Source: JANSWP01 sp041941305 | Lineage (GTDB): Bacteria; Bacteroidota; Bacteroidia; Chitinophagales; Saprospiraceae | DNA length: 64,000 bases | Reading direction: 5' to 3' | Assembly (NCBI GenBank): GCA_041941305.1 | Contig: JBGTQJ010000038.1 | Location: forward strand, 1 to 64,000 | Shown: positions 1 to 8,141 of the stretch, piece by piece | How the letters are laid out: the number at the start of each line of letters is the position of its first letter | How positions within the stretch are numbered: the stretch's first letter is position 1 | The notes under the pieces: generated by a model | Told to the model about the DNA's origin: nothing | The model's input: only the letters and a program-made list of their open reading frames with translations | The model's database searches: none | Made by a program: the position numbers and the translations under genes

Positions 1-55
1 AGAGAAAAAAAGAATTCCAAAATTTTACTTATACATAATTATGACTTGGTGCTTA
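1..55. repeat. Right arm of a TTAAG-type hairpin element (partial)
   Basis: Positions 27-44 repeat exactly an 18-base stretch at 35533-35550, which lies in the right arm of the complete hairpin element at 35400-35562. The match ends shortly before a GCTTA-type terminus near position 55, like the CTTAA ends of the other copies. The left arm would lie outside the window, so the assignment rests on one arm only. Confidence 0.45.
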
Positions 56-78
56 CTCAATCTATTGATATTCAATTT

Positions 79-202
79 GTTGCGGGCTTCGAGTTGCGGG
101 TTTGACAAACCCCAACTCGAAACCCGCAACAAAGGTATATTACATAGTGAGTTGAAATTCAATTATTTATGATACAATCGAAAAATACGGGATGATTCCT
201 GT
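79..202 (+). repeat. Hairpin-plus-tail repeat, copy A
   Basis: Bases 79-86 pair with 123-130, and 89-96 pair with 113-120, making a long GC-rich hairpin in AT-rich surroundings. A tail of about 70 bases follows (it contains ATAGTGAGTT and ends GGGATGATTCCTGTT). The same arrangement is found at 53751-53876 with about three quarters of tail positions identical but a different stem sequence. It lies upstream of the DUF5723 gene. Function is unknown; it could be a small mobile hairpin or a structured RNA. Confidence 0.6.
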
Positions 203-362
203 TAACAAAAACATCATTTGATAGCTACATTGACTCCTTTCAAGTTCAAAAGAATCTTTCCATTTTTTCCCACCCTTTATTGAATCTTTCCTCAAAAAGT
301 CTCAATTTGCCTTTTTTTTAATATGAAGGTTGACAACACTCAACTCGAAACCGATAATCACC

Positions 363-1892
363 ATGAACACCATTACCAAGCTATTTTTGTTTAGCTTTTT
401 TTGCATTTCCCAATTTTCAAGTTTGGCTCAGCAGGAATTAAGCCTTCATTTTATGAGGGAGGTTATTCAATCGAGTGAAACCAATCCCGCCTTTATTAGC
501 CCATATAAATTTACTTTTGCATTTCCTTCAGCATCTACCAACTACTACAATTCTGCTTTTCCTTTTAAAGAATTAGGAACGATAGAAAATGAAATATTGA
601 CGCTTTCTCCAGTAAAAGCCATAAACTCACTAGATGAAAATTCCAACCTATTCCAGGGAAATCTAAATGCAAGTTTGGGGTCAATCAATTTTAGATTTAA
701 GGATTTACAATTTCGAATTTTTCACAATTCAAATGCAGATATGTATGCATATTATCCAAAAAAGCTTTTGGAATTGATATGGTATGGAAATGGAGAATTT
801 GTGGGTGAGGAAATAGAGATCGCCCCTCAAATTGACTTTAATCTGCACCATGAATATGGGTTGGGTTTTGCCATCCAGGTAAATGAAACCCTTTCCATTG
901 GAACCAACCTAAAATATTTATCCGGAATTTTTTCCTTTAAAACACAAAATTCACAAGCTTCTCTTTATACAGATGAAGCTTTTTATCAATTGACTGCGAA
1001 AACAGATTTGATGTTTTATTCCAGTGGTTTATCCGATTTTTTGAATGGAAATACTGAAGACCTGATAGTTTATAATGATTTTGGTAATTATATCTTGAAT
1101 CAAAACAGTGGCTTTGCGATTGACCTGGGATTTAATTCAAAAGTTTCAGACAGATTCAGTTTTGCCATGAGCGTTTTGGATTTGGGTTTTATCAATTGGA
1201 GAGAAACAACTTACCAGCAATATAGCCAGGGAGAATTTGAATTTGACGGTGTTGAAGTTCAGGCTTATAATGATAATGATGATTACGATTTTGAGAATGT
1301 CCTGGATTCTATTGACAATCTGATTGATTTTGAATCTTCTATCATGAGCGGAGGTTATAAGACCAATTTACCAATGCGATTTTATTTGAGTGGAAATTGG
1401 AACTTGCCCCAATCATGTACCCTTGGAGTTTTGGGTTATGGAGAATTATACAGGGGCAATTTTAACCCTGCAATAGCCATAAATGCCCAAAAAAATTTCA
1501 AACATTATTTCGGAATTGGAACCCTTGTGGGGCTCAGGAAAAATAAGTCAGTCAATGTCGGCTTCAACACTTTCCTGAGATTCGGAGGTGTTCAGCTTTA
1601 TGGGATGACGGACAATGTATTGAGTCTCTTTAACTTCCAAAATGGTCATAATACCAATTTCAGAATTGGTTTGAACCTGGCTTTTTTGGGGAAACCAAAA
1701 ACAGAACAAGAAGAATTTGAATTGGATCAAATTAAAGAAGAAAGTGAACCAGCGGAATCTTTAAAGGAACCGCAACTATCCAAAAAAGAAATAAGAAAAC
1801 TAAATAGAGCTAATAAAAAGAAGCAGAGAAAGAAAACAGAAGAGAAAACTCCTAAGAAGAAAAACTACTTTGGGAGAACATACACCTACTAA
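363..1892 (+). CDS. DUF5723-like outer-membrane protein
   Basis: Predicted outer-membrane beta-barrel protein of the DUF5723 type, a Bacteroidota family with PorP/PorV-like barrels but no assigned function. I place the start at ATG 363, because translation from there begins directly with a signal peptide (MNTITKLFLFSFF...SSLAQQ); the in-frame TTG at 330 would add 11 polar residues in front. The mature part has many alternating aromatic/hydrophobic beta segments (for example the GLGFAIQVNETLSIGTNLKY stretch). The last 60 residues are strongly charged (Glu-rich, then Lys/Arg-rich), an unusual extension for a barrel that may lie in the periplasm. It appears to stand alone, with 269 bp to the next gene. 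Family assignment is from general sequence character. Confidence 0.7.
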   Translation: MNTITKLFLFSFFCISQFSSLAQQELSLHFMREVIQSSETNPAFISPYKFTFAFPSASTNYYNSAFPFKELGTIENEILTLSPVKAINSLDENSNLFQGNLNASLGSINFRFKDLQFRIFHNSNADMYAYYPKKLLELIWYGNGEFVGEEIEIAPQIDFNLHHEYGLGFAIQVNETLSIGTNLKYLSGIFSFKTQNSQASLYTDEAFYQLTAKTDLMFYSSGLSDFLNGNTEDLIVYNDFGNYILNQNSGFAIDLGFNSKVSDRFSFAMSVLDLGFINWRETTYQQYSQGEFEFDGVEVQAYNDNDDYDFENVLDSIDNLIDFESSIMSGGYKTNLPMRFYLSGNWNLPQSCTLGVLGYGELYRGNFNPAIAINAQKNFKHYFGIGTLVGLRKNKSVNVGFNTFLRFGGVQLYGMTDNVLSLFNFQNGHNTNFRIGLNLAFLGKPKTEQEEFELDQIKEESEPAESLKEPQLSKKEIRKLNRANKKKQRKKTEEKTPKKKNYFGRTYTY

Positions 1893-2161
1893 AGGGGTTA
1901 TTCATTTTTCATAATGATAAAGCATAAAATTTCCTCCAACTGATGTTTCATTGATCTGGGACTTCACATAATGATAATTATAGTAAAACGGTAATTGAAT
2001 GACTAGGCAGATTCATCTGTTTACGATAAATTTTTAAAAAATTAAATATAAACTTCTTAGATTTGAGATAGAGTTTTAATTTTAGCTTCCCTTAGTCAAA
2101 TAAGATCAAAAGATTCTCCATTCCATTCGCCATTTTATAAACATTTCAAAAACTATTTACC

Positions 2162-4147
2162 ATGAAATTCAAGGTAGGGCTTTTTATGCTTTGTGTTATT
2201 TTATTTAGTTCCCAGCTTGGGCTTTCTCAGCCAATAAAAACAATCTCAATTGATGCATCCAATGATTTTGATGCAACTAATGAATTCCCTTCTGATGATC
2301 CAGATAATGATAGTGGCTTTGGAACTAACAATGAAATAAGAGGTATTTATTTAACCTGGGATTTGGAATATCTATACATAGGAATGGATTACACCCTGGA
2401 AGACGAAAAATCCTTCATTTTGTATATAGATACTGATGAAGTGAGAACAGGAGAAACTAATTTTATGAATGGAAGTGGTTATACAGGGGCTTTTCAGGCC
2501 AATGTTACAACAGATACAGATATCGATGTAATGATTGCACTATTTAATCCATCTGGGAATGGTGCCGATGGTTCATTAAATTTATATCGAGTAAACGATA
2601 ACTCTACAACCACTTTGACAATAAGCAGTTCCAATGCCGGAGGAGCCGGAAGTGGAAATTTCAATTATTTTAGTGAGATAAGAATAGAGTGGACAGGAGC
2701 CAATGGGATATATACAAGTTCGATTCCAAACAATGCAACAATAAAAATTGGTGCAGCAGGTAGAGAGAAGGAAAGTGGAGGATTTAGTAGAGATATTTTT
2801 GATGCGACCGGAACACATGATTTTGTTACTGCAGGTACTCAAAATTTTGCTACAGCTAGTGACTTCGCTGCAATAACAGTTGCAGATGCTAATGGCAATA
2901 TACTCTCAGGAAGAAAAACGACTGACAATACAGAGTTGGGGAATACCTCAACGGTAGCTTCTTTTTCATTCACTGCTGATGGGGCTTTGGGTGAATGGAA
3001 TCATAATAGTGAGTTTATTGGAAAAGGAAGAAATACCAGTGGCAGTGAAACGGATGTCCATTATTATGTCACATGGGATAACAGCAATGTTTATGCAGGT
3101 TTTGCTGGGATAGGATCCCCAGCGTCAGATAAGTTTAATCTCGCAATAGATGTAAATCCTAATGTGGTTGATGATGATATGTCAATGTTTGCTGGTGTAA
3201 CCTTTGCGGGAGCTACCAATCCAAAATTTGAACCTGATTATATATATCAATTTTCCAATAATGTTCTAACCTATTATCAATCAAGTGGCTCAGGCTGGGA
3301 TGGGGGTACCGCTTCTAGTGGAGCAAAAAGTTTTAATGGAAATATAGTGGAATTTAGCTTTCCTAAAACTGAAATAGGCTCTCCAGGTGGTTCAGTAGGT
3401 ATTTATATGTGGCTTGCAAATAGCAGTGATCAAGATTATAATATATTGGGATTTAAGGGCGACGGTTCAAATTATCATTCTTCTACTCCAGATAACACCT
3501 CAAACTCATCTCCAGCAATTGCGTCTGAATTGGGATGGTTAGGGAATGTTTTCTGCCAAACAGGAATTGACGTCAATGACAATATTAAGCAGGATGCTGC
3601 TTTGCCAATAGATCTTGTTTTTTTTAGAGCAATTACCAATTTTAATTCAATAGAGCTTCAATGGCAAACCAATTTTGAATTTCAAAATGATAGATTTCAT
3701 ATCGAAAGAAAGGTCGAAAATGGTGATTGGAAAGTAATCGGAGAAGTTTTTGGAAGGGGTAATTCCTATGAATCCTTAGATTACAATTTTCATGATGAAA
3801 ACCCTATAGAAGGGGGAAATTATTATCGCCTAAAGCAAATTGACTTTGATGGAAGTTATAATTATTCCAAAGTTGTATTTGTCAATTATTCCGAACTTCA
3901 AGAAGTCTTAATATACCCGAATCCCCTTAGAAATTCAATGACTATTCAGTTTGAAAAAGAAATTGAGCATACTTTAGACATTCAAATTTTGTCAGTAGAT
4001 GGAAAAATAATGAGGTTAGTTGAAAGTGAATATTACCACAGGGAATTACAAATAGATTTAACTGATCTAAAGGTAGGAATGTATTTCCTGAAAATTCAAA
4101 GTGATAACGGGGGTGTTTGGAATGAACGATTTTTGAAATTGGAATAA
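2162..4147 (+). CDS. T9SS type A cargo with CBM9/DOMON-like domains
   Basis: Secreted 661-residue protein. Residues 1-22 are a signal peptide. Two beta-sandwich segments resemble carbohydrate-binding CBM9/DOMON modules: residues about 24-220 (IRGIYLTWDLEYLYIGMDY, then FILYIDTD) and about 265-470 (VHYYVTWDNSNVYAGFAG, then NLAIDVNPN). Residues about 480-575 form the fibronectin-like module that often precedes T9SS signals (IELQWQTNFEFQNDRFHIER, GNYYRLKQIDFDG). The C-terminus is a type A sorting domain (VLIYPNPLRN ... DLKVGMYFLKI). By family knowledge it is exported by T9SS and anchored on or released from the cell surface. No catalytic residues are visible; binding of a sugar or haem-like ligand is inference. 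A 269-bp spacer without clear signals precedes it. Confidence 0.8.
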   Translation: MKFKVGLFMLCVILFSSQLGLSQPIKTISIDASNDFDATNEFPSDDPDNDSGFGTNNEIRGIYLTWDLEYLYIGMDYTLEDEKSFILYIDTDEVRTGETNFMNGSGYTGAFQANVTTDTDIDVMIALFNPSGNGADGSLNLYRVNDNSTTTLTISSSNAGGAGSGNFNYFSEIRIEWTGANGIYTSSIPNNATIKIGAAGREKESGGFSRDIFDATGTHDFVTAGTQNFATASDFAAITVADANGNILSGRKTTDNTELGNTSTVASFSFTADGALGEWNHNSEFIGKGRNTSGSETDVHYYVTWDNSNVYAGFAGIGSPASDKFNLAIDVNPNVVDDDMSMFAGVTFAGATNPKFEPDYIYQFSNNVLTYYQSSGSGWDGGTASSGAKSFNGNIVEFSFPKTEIGSPGGSVGIYMWLANSSDQDYNILGFKGDGSNYHSSTPDNTSNSSPAIASELGWLGNVFCQTGIDVNDNIKQDAALPIDLVFFRAITNFNSIELQWQTNFEFQNDRFHIERKVENGDWKVIGEVFGRGNSYESLDYNFHDENPIEGGNYYRLKQIDFDGSYNYSKVVFVNYSELQEVLIYPNPLRNSMTIQFEKEIEHTLDIQILSVDGKIMRLVESEYYHRELQIDLTDLKVGMYFLKIQSDNGGVWNERFLKLE

Positions 4148-4240
4148 TTAAACTTAATCTTCTGCGCTGTAGTGTGTTGAATGCTGCTCTTCTGTTGAAA
4201 ACATTAGGCGCTAAACCCTGAAGCTTGGAAAATTTTGAAA

Positions 4241-5401
4241 TTATAATGCTTCCATCGCTTGTTCCAAATCCTCCAGCAACCAATCCGGGTCTTCTATTCC
4301 AATGTAAAAACGAACCAGGTTCCAGGGTACTTTCAATGCTTCCTTTTCGGTGCCATCACCAAAAGCAACGAATGGAATCATCAGTGATTCATACCCCCCC
4401 CAGGAAACTGCCAGCAAAAACCTTTTGATTTTATAAAAAAAGGCTTCCATCTTTACTCTGCTCTCTGCTTTAAAGTAAACCGAAAAAAGCCCACCACAAC
4501 CTTTCATCTGTTTTTTTGCCAAATCATGTTGGGGAAATGATTCCAGAAATGGATAGTTGACACTATCCACCTTTGGGTGTTGGTCTAACCATTTTGTGAT
4601 TTTCATGGCACTCTTATGACTTCTTTGAAGTCGAATTTCTAAAGTTCGCAAACCTCTCATAAGAAGGAATGCGTCATTGGGTGCAATTAGGTTGGCAAGT
4701 GTCATGAGTTCATTATCAAATATCTTTTTGACCATCTCTTTGCTTCCACACAATACCCCACAAACGACATCACTATGTCCATTGAGGTATTTGGAGCCTG
4801 AATGTATCACGATGTCTATTCCATACTTGATAGGTTGTTGAAATAATGGTGAAGCGTAGCTATTGTCAATGATGGTTAGGATGCCATTTTGTTTAGCCAG
4901 AGCGGCACATTCTTTTAAATCCTGTAATTCAAAAGTCAGTGAATTAGGACTTTCTAAATAAAGGATCCTGGTAGTTTTTTGAATCGCATCTTTAATATTC
5001 TGAACATCTTTTCCATCAACAAAAGTATGCGTGACGCCAAATCTTGGAAGAAATTTCGTCAAAAGAACATGGGTCCAGGTGTAAGGTTTTTCCACACAAA
5101 TGATGTGATCTCCTGATTGGATATTGGCAAGCACAGCAGCTGTAATTGCACCGTTTCCAGCGGCAAAAGCCAATGCATCTTCTGCACCTTCCAGCGCTGC
5201 CAGTTTTTTCCGCAATATTTCAGTTGTTGGATTATTTCCCCGGGAATAAAGATGAGTGGACATCTCATCTGCAATCGCATCTCGAAAATCCGATAAATTA
5301 TTGAAGACAAAATTGCTGGTTTGAATTATTGGAGGGGCAACCGCATTAAAATAGTTTTTCCGGTCTTCTCCAAGATGGACGAGGATTTCACTGAGATGCA
5401 T
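4241..5401 (-). CDS. PLP-dependent trans-sulfuration enzyme (cystathionine synthase/lyase family)
   Basis: Member of the Cys/Met metabolism PLP enzyme family, 386 residues, the usual length. The Schiff-base lysine is K204 in SGSKYLNGHSD; the substrate and cofactor motif SRGNNPTTEILRKKLAALE is at residues 53-71, and D179 in the IIDNSYASP motif would contact the pyridine nitrogen. Related enzymes are cystathionine gamma-synthase, cystathionine beta- or gamma-lyase and methionine gamma-lyase; sequence alone does not separate them. It starts 6 bp after the phzF-like gene on the same strand, so the two are probably co-transcribed. A run of eight C on the plus strand near 4397 lies within the coding region but the frame is intact. 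Confidence 0.88.
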   Translation of the reverse strand: MHLSEILVHLGEDRKNYFNAVAPPIIQTSNFVFNNLSDFRDAIADEMSTHLYSRGNNPTTEILRKKLAALEGAEDALAFAAGNGAITAAVLANIQSGDHIICVEKPYTWTHVLLTKFLPRFGVTHTFVDGKDVQNIKDAIQKTTRILYLESPNSLTFELQDLKECAALAKQNGILTIIDNSYASPLFQQPIKYGIDIVIHSGSKYLNGHSDVVCGVLCGSKEMVKKIFDNELMTLANLIAPNDAFLLMRGLRTLEIRLQRSHKSAMKITKWLDQHPKVDSVNYPFLESFPQHDLAKKQMKGCGGLFSVYFKAESRVKMEAFFYKIKRFLLAVSWGGYESLMIPFVAFGDGTEKEALKVPWNLVRFYIGIEDPDWLLEDLEQAMEAL

Positions 5402-5407
5402 ATTTGT

Positions 5408-6196
5408 TTAATCTGAAATGTTTATTTCTCCTTTTAAATAAGTCACCGCTTTACCACCAATTTCAACCCTGTCTCCAAGAAGTTTACAATTCAGTTCCCC
5501 AAGCCTGGATGATATTTGCTGGGCGTTTAATTCATTTTTACCCAATTTTTTTGCCCAATATGGAGTGAGGGTTGTATGTGCGGAGCCAGTAACCGGATCT
5601 TCATCAATACCAAATGCAGGGAAAAAACACCTGGAAACAAAATCTACCTTCTTTCCAGGAGCAGTTACTATGATTCCCCTTGCTTTTAATTTCTTCAATA
5701 TTCCAAAATCTGGATTTGTATTTTCTACCATTTCCTGATTTTCAACTTCAACTAAATAATCTTCTCTTCCCTGAAAACAGGATTTTGGCTGATATCCTAA
5801 AGCTTCCAGAATGAATTGTGGAGGTTCAACTTCTTTTAGTTTATCTGTAGGAAAATTCAAAACATAATTACCCTGTTCCTTTTTTATCCCAAGAATACCA
5901 CTTCTGGATTTAAATTTTATTTCATTTTTTCCATATCCCAAATGTTCAAACAAAACATGTCCTGTAGCAAGTGTAGCATGACCACATAAATCAACCTCCG
6001 TAGCTGGTGTAAACCACCTTAAATGAAACCCATCTCCCTCTGGAACAAAAAAAGCTGTTTCTGAAAGGTTATTTTCAAGGGCAATTTTTTGCATGAGTTC
6101 ATCAGAAAGCCACTGCTGTAACGGACAAACTGCAGCAGGGTTTCCACCAAACAAATTACTGGTAAAGGCATCAACTTGATAAATGGTAAGTTTCAT
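5408..6196 (-). CDS. PhzF family isomerase/epimerase
   Basis: PhzF-type protein with the two-lobed diaminopimelate-epimerase-like fold. The N-terminal motif (QVDAFTSNLFGGNPAAVC) and the catalytic glutamate E46 in NLSETAFF are conserved. The second-half signature GIDEDPVTGSAHTTL and the DLCGHATLATGH motif are also present. Length 262 residues is typical. PhzF homologues isomerise or epimerise small acids; most outside phenazine clusters have unknown substrates, and no other phenazine gene is present here. It is followed after 6 bp by the PLP enzyme, suggesting joint work on an amino-acid-derived metabolite (inference). Upstream lies the nested palindrome at 6224-6386, starting 27 bp before the ATG. 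Confidence 0.88.
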   Translation of the reverse strand: MKLTIYQVDAFTSNLFGGNPAAVCPLQQWLSDELMQKIALENNLSETAFFVPEGDGFHLRWFTPATEVDLCGHATLATGHVLFEHLGYGKNEIKFKSRSGILGIKKEQGNYVLNFPTDKLKEVEPPQFILEALGYQPKSCFQGREDYLVEVENQEMVENTNPDFGILKKLKARGIIVTAPGKKVDFVSRCFFPAFGIDEDPVTGSAHTTLTPYWAKKLGKNELNAQQISSRLGELNCKLLGDRVEIGGKAVTYLKGEINISD

Positions 6197-6223
6197 AAGC
6201 AGGGAAAAAGAATTTTAACTAAG

Positions 6224-6386
6224 TTAACGCAAGTTGTGAACAATAATCCTCGCCGCGCCTTTAGCGCGGCTCGAAGTGGGTTTAAGGGGGAAAACAGGAT
6301 GCATGCATCCTGTTTTCCCCCTTAAACCCCTCGTGAGCGCAGCTTTGCTGCGCGAACTTTGTTGTTCGCAACTTGAATTATGTTAA
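6224..6386. repeat. 163-bp nested palindrome (TTAAG-type element with 52-bp perfect palindrome)
   Basis: Outer arms 6224-6243 and 6362-6386 are complementary (GCAAGTTGTGAACAA against its complement with one mismatch). Inside are three stems: 6253-6258 with 6264-6269, a perfect 52-bp palindrome at 6278-6329 centred on GCATGC, and 6337-6343 with 6347-6353 (7 bp, TTT loop). It starts with TTAAC and ends GTTAA, and the CCTCGCCGCG core resembles that of the copy at 48653, so I group it with the 165-bp family. It lies between phzF and tyrS on the minus strand and could end or process the transcript. Confidence 0.75.
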
Positions 6387-6482
6387 TTTATGCTAGAAAA
6401 ATTTCCCCAAATTTAGCCTTTTGCAATTGCTATTTTGTTGAAGATTTTTCATCCTAACCAGAAACAATATTCAAGCAAGCAC

Positions 6483-7760
6483 TTACTCTGCTATCACCAT
6501 ATACTTATTTTTTTTGCCATTTTCGACCATTAGGTATTTTCCGTGAAGCAGGACTTCATGATTTAAGGTCGTTTCATGGCTATGGATTTTGTCTTTGTTT
6601 ATGGAAATGGCATTTCCTTTAATGGCTCGTCTTGCATCTCCCTTTGAGCTGAGAATTTGAGTCTGATCGGCTAGCAAATCTACAATATTGATTCCGTTGG
6701 CAAGGACATCCCTGTTGACTTTGAAAGAATCAATTTCTTCGGAAACAATCTGTAATTCACTAACACCCATCTCCATCAGGGTTTCCTTGTTGGCTTTTCG
6801 ATTGAATAGCAACTCAGAAACATTTTGAGCTGCCTCAAAAGCTCCATTCGAATGAACCCTTCTTGTCAATTCTTCCGCCAGCATTTTCTTTAAAGCATTT
6901 GGGTTAGTCTCATACTCTTTTTCATTTGCTTCTACTTCTTCCCTGGATTTAAAAGTGAAATATCTGGTGAATTTTGGCAGATCAGCGTCGGCGGCATTTA
7001 GCCAAAATTGATAAAATTTGTATGGTGTGGTCATTTTGGGATCCAACCATATATTGCCTTGTTCAGATTTTCCAAATTTCGAACCGTCCGCCTTCGTCAA
7101 AAGTGGGGTTGTCACTGCATATGCTTTTCCATTGGAATTTCTACGAATAAATTCAGTTCCAGAAGTGATATTTCCCCATTGGTCAGATCCCCCCATTTGT
7201 AGGGTAACACCATGTTGTTCATATAAGCATTGAAAGTCGTATGCCTGCAATAATTGGTAACTGAATTCTGTAAAAGAAAGACCGGTTTCAAGGCGATTCT
7301 TGACGCTATCCTTTGACATCATATAATTAACTGTCAAGGTCTTACCTACATCCCGTAAAAAATCCAAAACATTCATTTTAGCATAAAAATCAATATTATT
7401 TACCATTTCAGCTTTGTTTGGACCCTCTTCGAAATTCAAAAACTTTTGAGCTTGCAATTTTTGAAATGCCAGGTTGGAATCCAATTCTTCGTAAGACTTC
7501 AACTCACGTTCTTTATCCTTACCAGAAGGATCGCCAACCCTACCTGTCGCACCACCCATGAGTACAATTGGTTTGTGACCACATCTTTGAAAAATAGATA
7601 AAATCATCAATTGAACATAATTACCTATTGTCATAGATGGTGCAGTCGGGTCAAAGCCTATGTAGGCAGTTCTCATTTCCTGATTCAAATGTTCTTCGAC
7701 TCCTGGTGTACTGTCGTGTAACATCCCTCTCCACCTTAGTTCCTCAATAAAGTTTTTCAT
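6483..7760 (-). CDS. tyrS: Tyrosyl-tRNA synthetase
   Basis: Class I aminoacyl-tRNA synthetase that charges tRNA-Tyr in the cytoplasm; 425 residues, normal for the bacterial TyrS type. Visible features are the GFDPTAPS nucleotide/tyrosine loop (residues 35-42), the tyrosine-recognition segment YQLLQAYDF, the GGSDQWGNI motif (190-198), the KMSKS-equivalent KFGKS (228-232), and a C-terminal S4-type RNA-binding domain (about 350-420). Oddity: the HIGH motif reads TIGN (44-47), so the first histidine, which usually contacts the ATP phosphates, is threonine. A -7 promoter element lies 20 bp upstream. It is the first gene of a leftward run, separated from phzF by the nested palindrome. Confidence 0.95.
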   Translation of the reverse strand: MKNFIEELRWRGMLHDSTPGVEEHLNQEMRTAYIGFDPTAPSMTIGNYVQLMILSIFQRCGHKPIVLMGGATGRVGDPSGKDKERELKSYEELDSNLAFQKLQAQKFLNFEEGPNKAEMVNNIDFYAKMNVLDFLRDVGKTLTVNYMMSKDSVKNRLETGLSFTEFSYQLLQAYDFQCLYEQHGVTLQMGGSDQWGNITSGTEFIRRNSNGKAYAVTTPLLTKADGSKFGKSEQGNIWLDPKMTTPYKFYQFWLNAADADLPKFTRYFTFKSREEVEANEKEYETNPNALKKMLAEELTRRVHSNGAFEAAQNVSELLFNRKANKETLMEMGVSELQIVSEEIDSFKVNRDVLANGINIVDLLADQTQILSSKGDARRAIKGNAISINKDKIHSHETTLNHEVLLHGKYLMVENGKKNKYMVIAE

Positions 7761-7779
7761 ACGTTAAATTTTTAGCACG

Positions 7780-7787
7780 CAAAAATA
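7780..7787 (-). promoter_or_regulatory. Candidate Bacteroidota -7 box for tyrS
   Basis: On the minus strand this reads TATTTTTG, matching the TAnnTTTG consensus used by the Bacteroidota primary sigma factor. It would give a transcript start about 13 bases before the tyrS ATG. I see no TTG at the usual -33 distance, so confidence is moderate. Confidence 0.45.
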
Positions 7788-7880
7788 GAAATTGATAGTT
7801 TGTTTGTTAGAAGCTTTGTGAGTTATTTGAAAAATCTTTAAACTTATTTCAATCAAATTGTATTTGGGCACCAACAGTTT

Positions 7881-8045
7881 TTAGGAACGTTCAAATAATA
7901 AGTTCGTCGAATTGGATGAGGCTATTTGGGTACTAAACGAGGCAAAAAACGTAAGCGAAGCAGCGCTTCGGTGTGGCTTTTTAACGAAGTGTAGTGCCAA
8001 AAGAGGCCATTCAAATGTCGAAGTTATTGTTTAAACGTTCCTTAA
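7881..8045 (-). repeat. 165-bp TTAAG-type hairpin element between tyrS and the LolC/E-like gene
   Basis: The left arm, from 7881 (TTAGGAACGTTCAAATAATA), pairs with the right arm ending at 8045 (revcomp TTAAGGAACGTTTAAACAAT) over about 48 bp with some mismatches. Read on the minus strand the core aligns base for base in layout with the copy at 35400: CGTT-AAAA-...CCGAAGC-n3-GCTTCGC...CGTTTTTTGCC. The tip stem differs (GAAGC/GCTTC here, TAGC/GCTA there) but both sides change together. It lies between divergent genes. Confidence 0.75.
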
Positions 8046-8072
8046 TATTAAATGATTTCAATAACTGGTAAA

Positions 8073-8101
8073 TTACTATGATTGACTCTCAATCATAGTA
8101 A
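8073..8101. promoter_or_regulatory. Perfect 13-bp inverted repeat upstream of the FtsX-like gene
   Basis: Bases 8074-8085 (TACTATGATTGA) are exactly complementary to 8089-8100, with a CTC loop, and one more T-A pair outside. It ends 24 bp before the -7-like box at 8125. It could be an operator for an unknown regulator or a stem-loop limiting read-through from the hairpin element next to it. Confidence 0.5.
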
Positions 8102-8124
8102 GTACTAAAACATCATTATTTTCC

Positions 8125-8132
8125 TACATTTG
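8125..8132 (+). promoter_or_regulatory. Candidate -7 box for the LolC/E-like gene
   Basis: TACATTTG matches TAnnTTTG exactly. It lies only 9 bases before the ATG at 8142, which would give a leader of a few bases. No -33 TTG is seen at the expected place. Confidence 0.45.
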
Positions 8133-8141
8133 CGACTGTCC

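Noticed and set aside
4225..4428. Small plus-strand frame at the end of the trans-sulfuration gene
   Set aside because: It lies fully antisense to the conserved C-terminus of the PLP enzyme and has no supporting signals.
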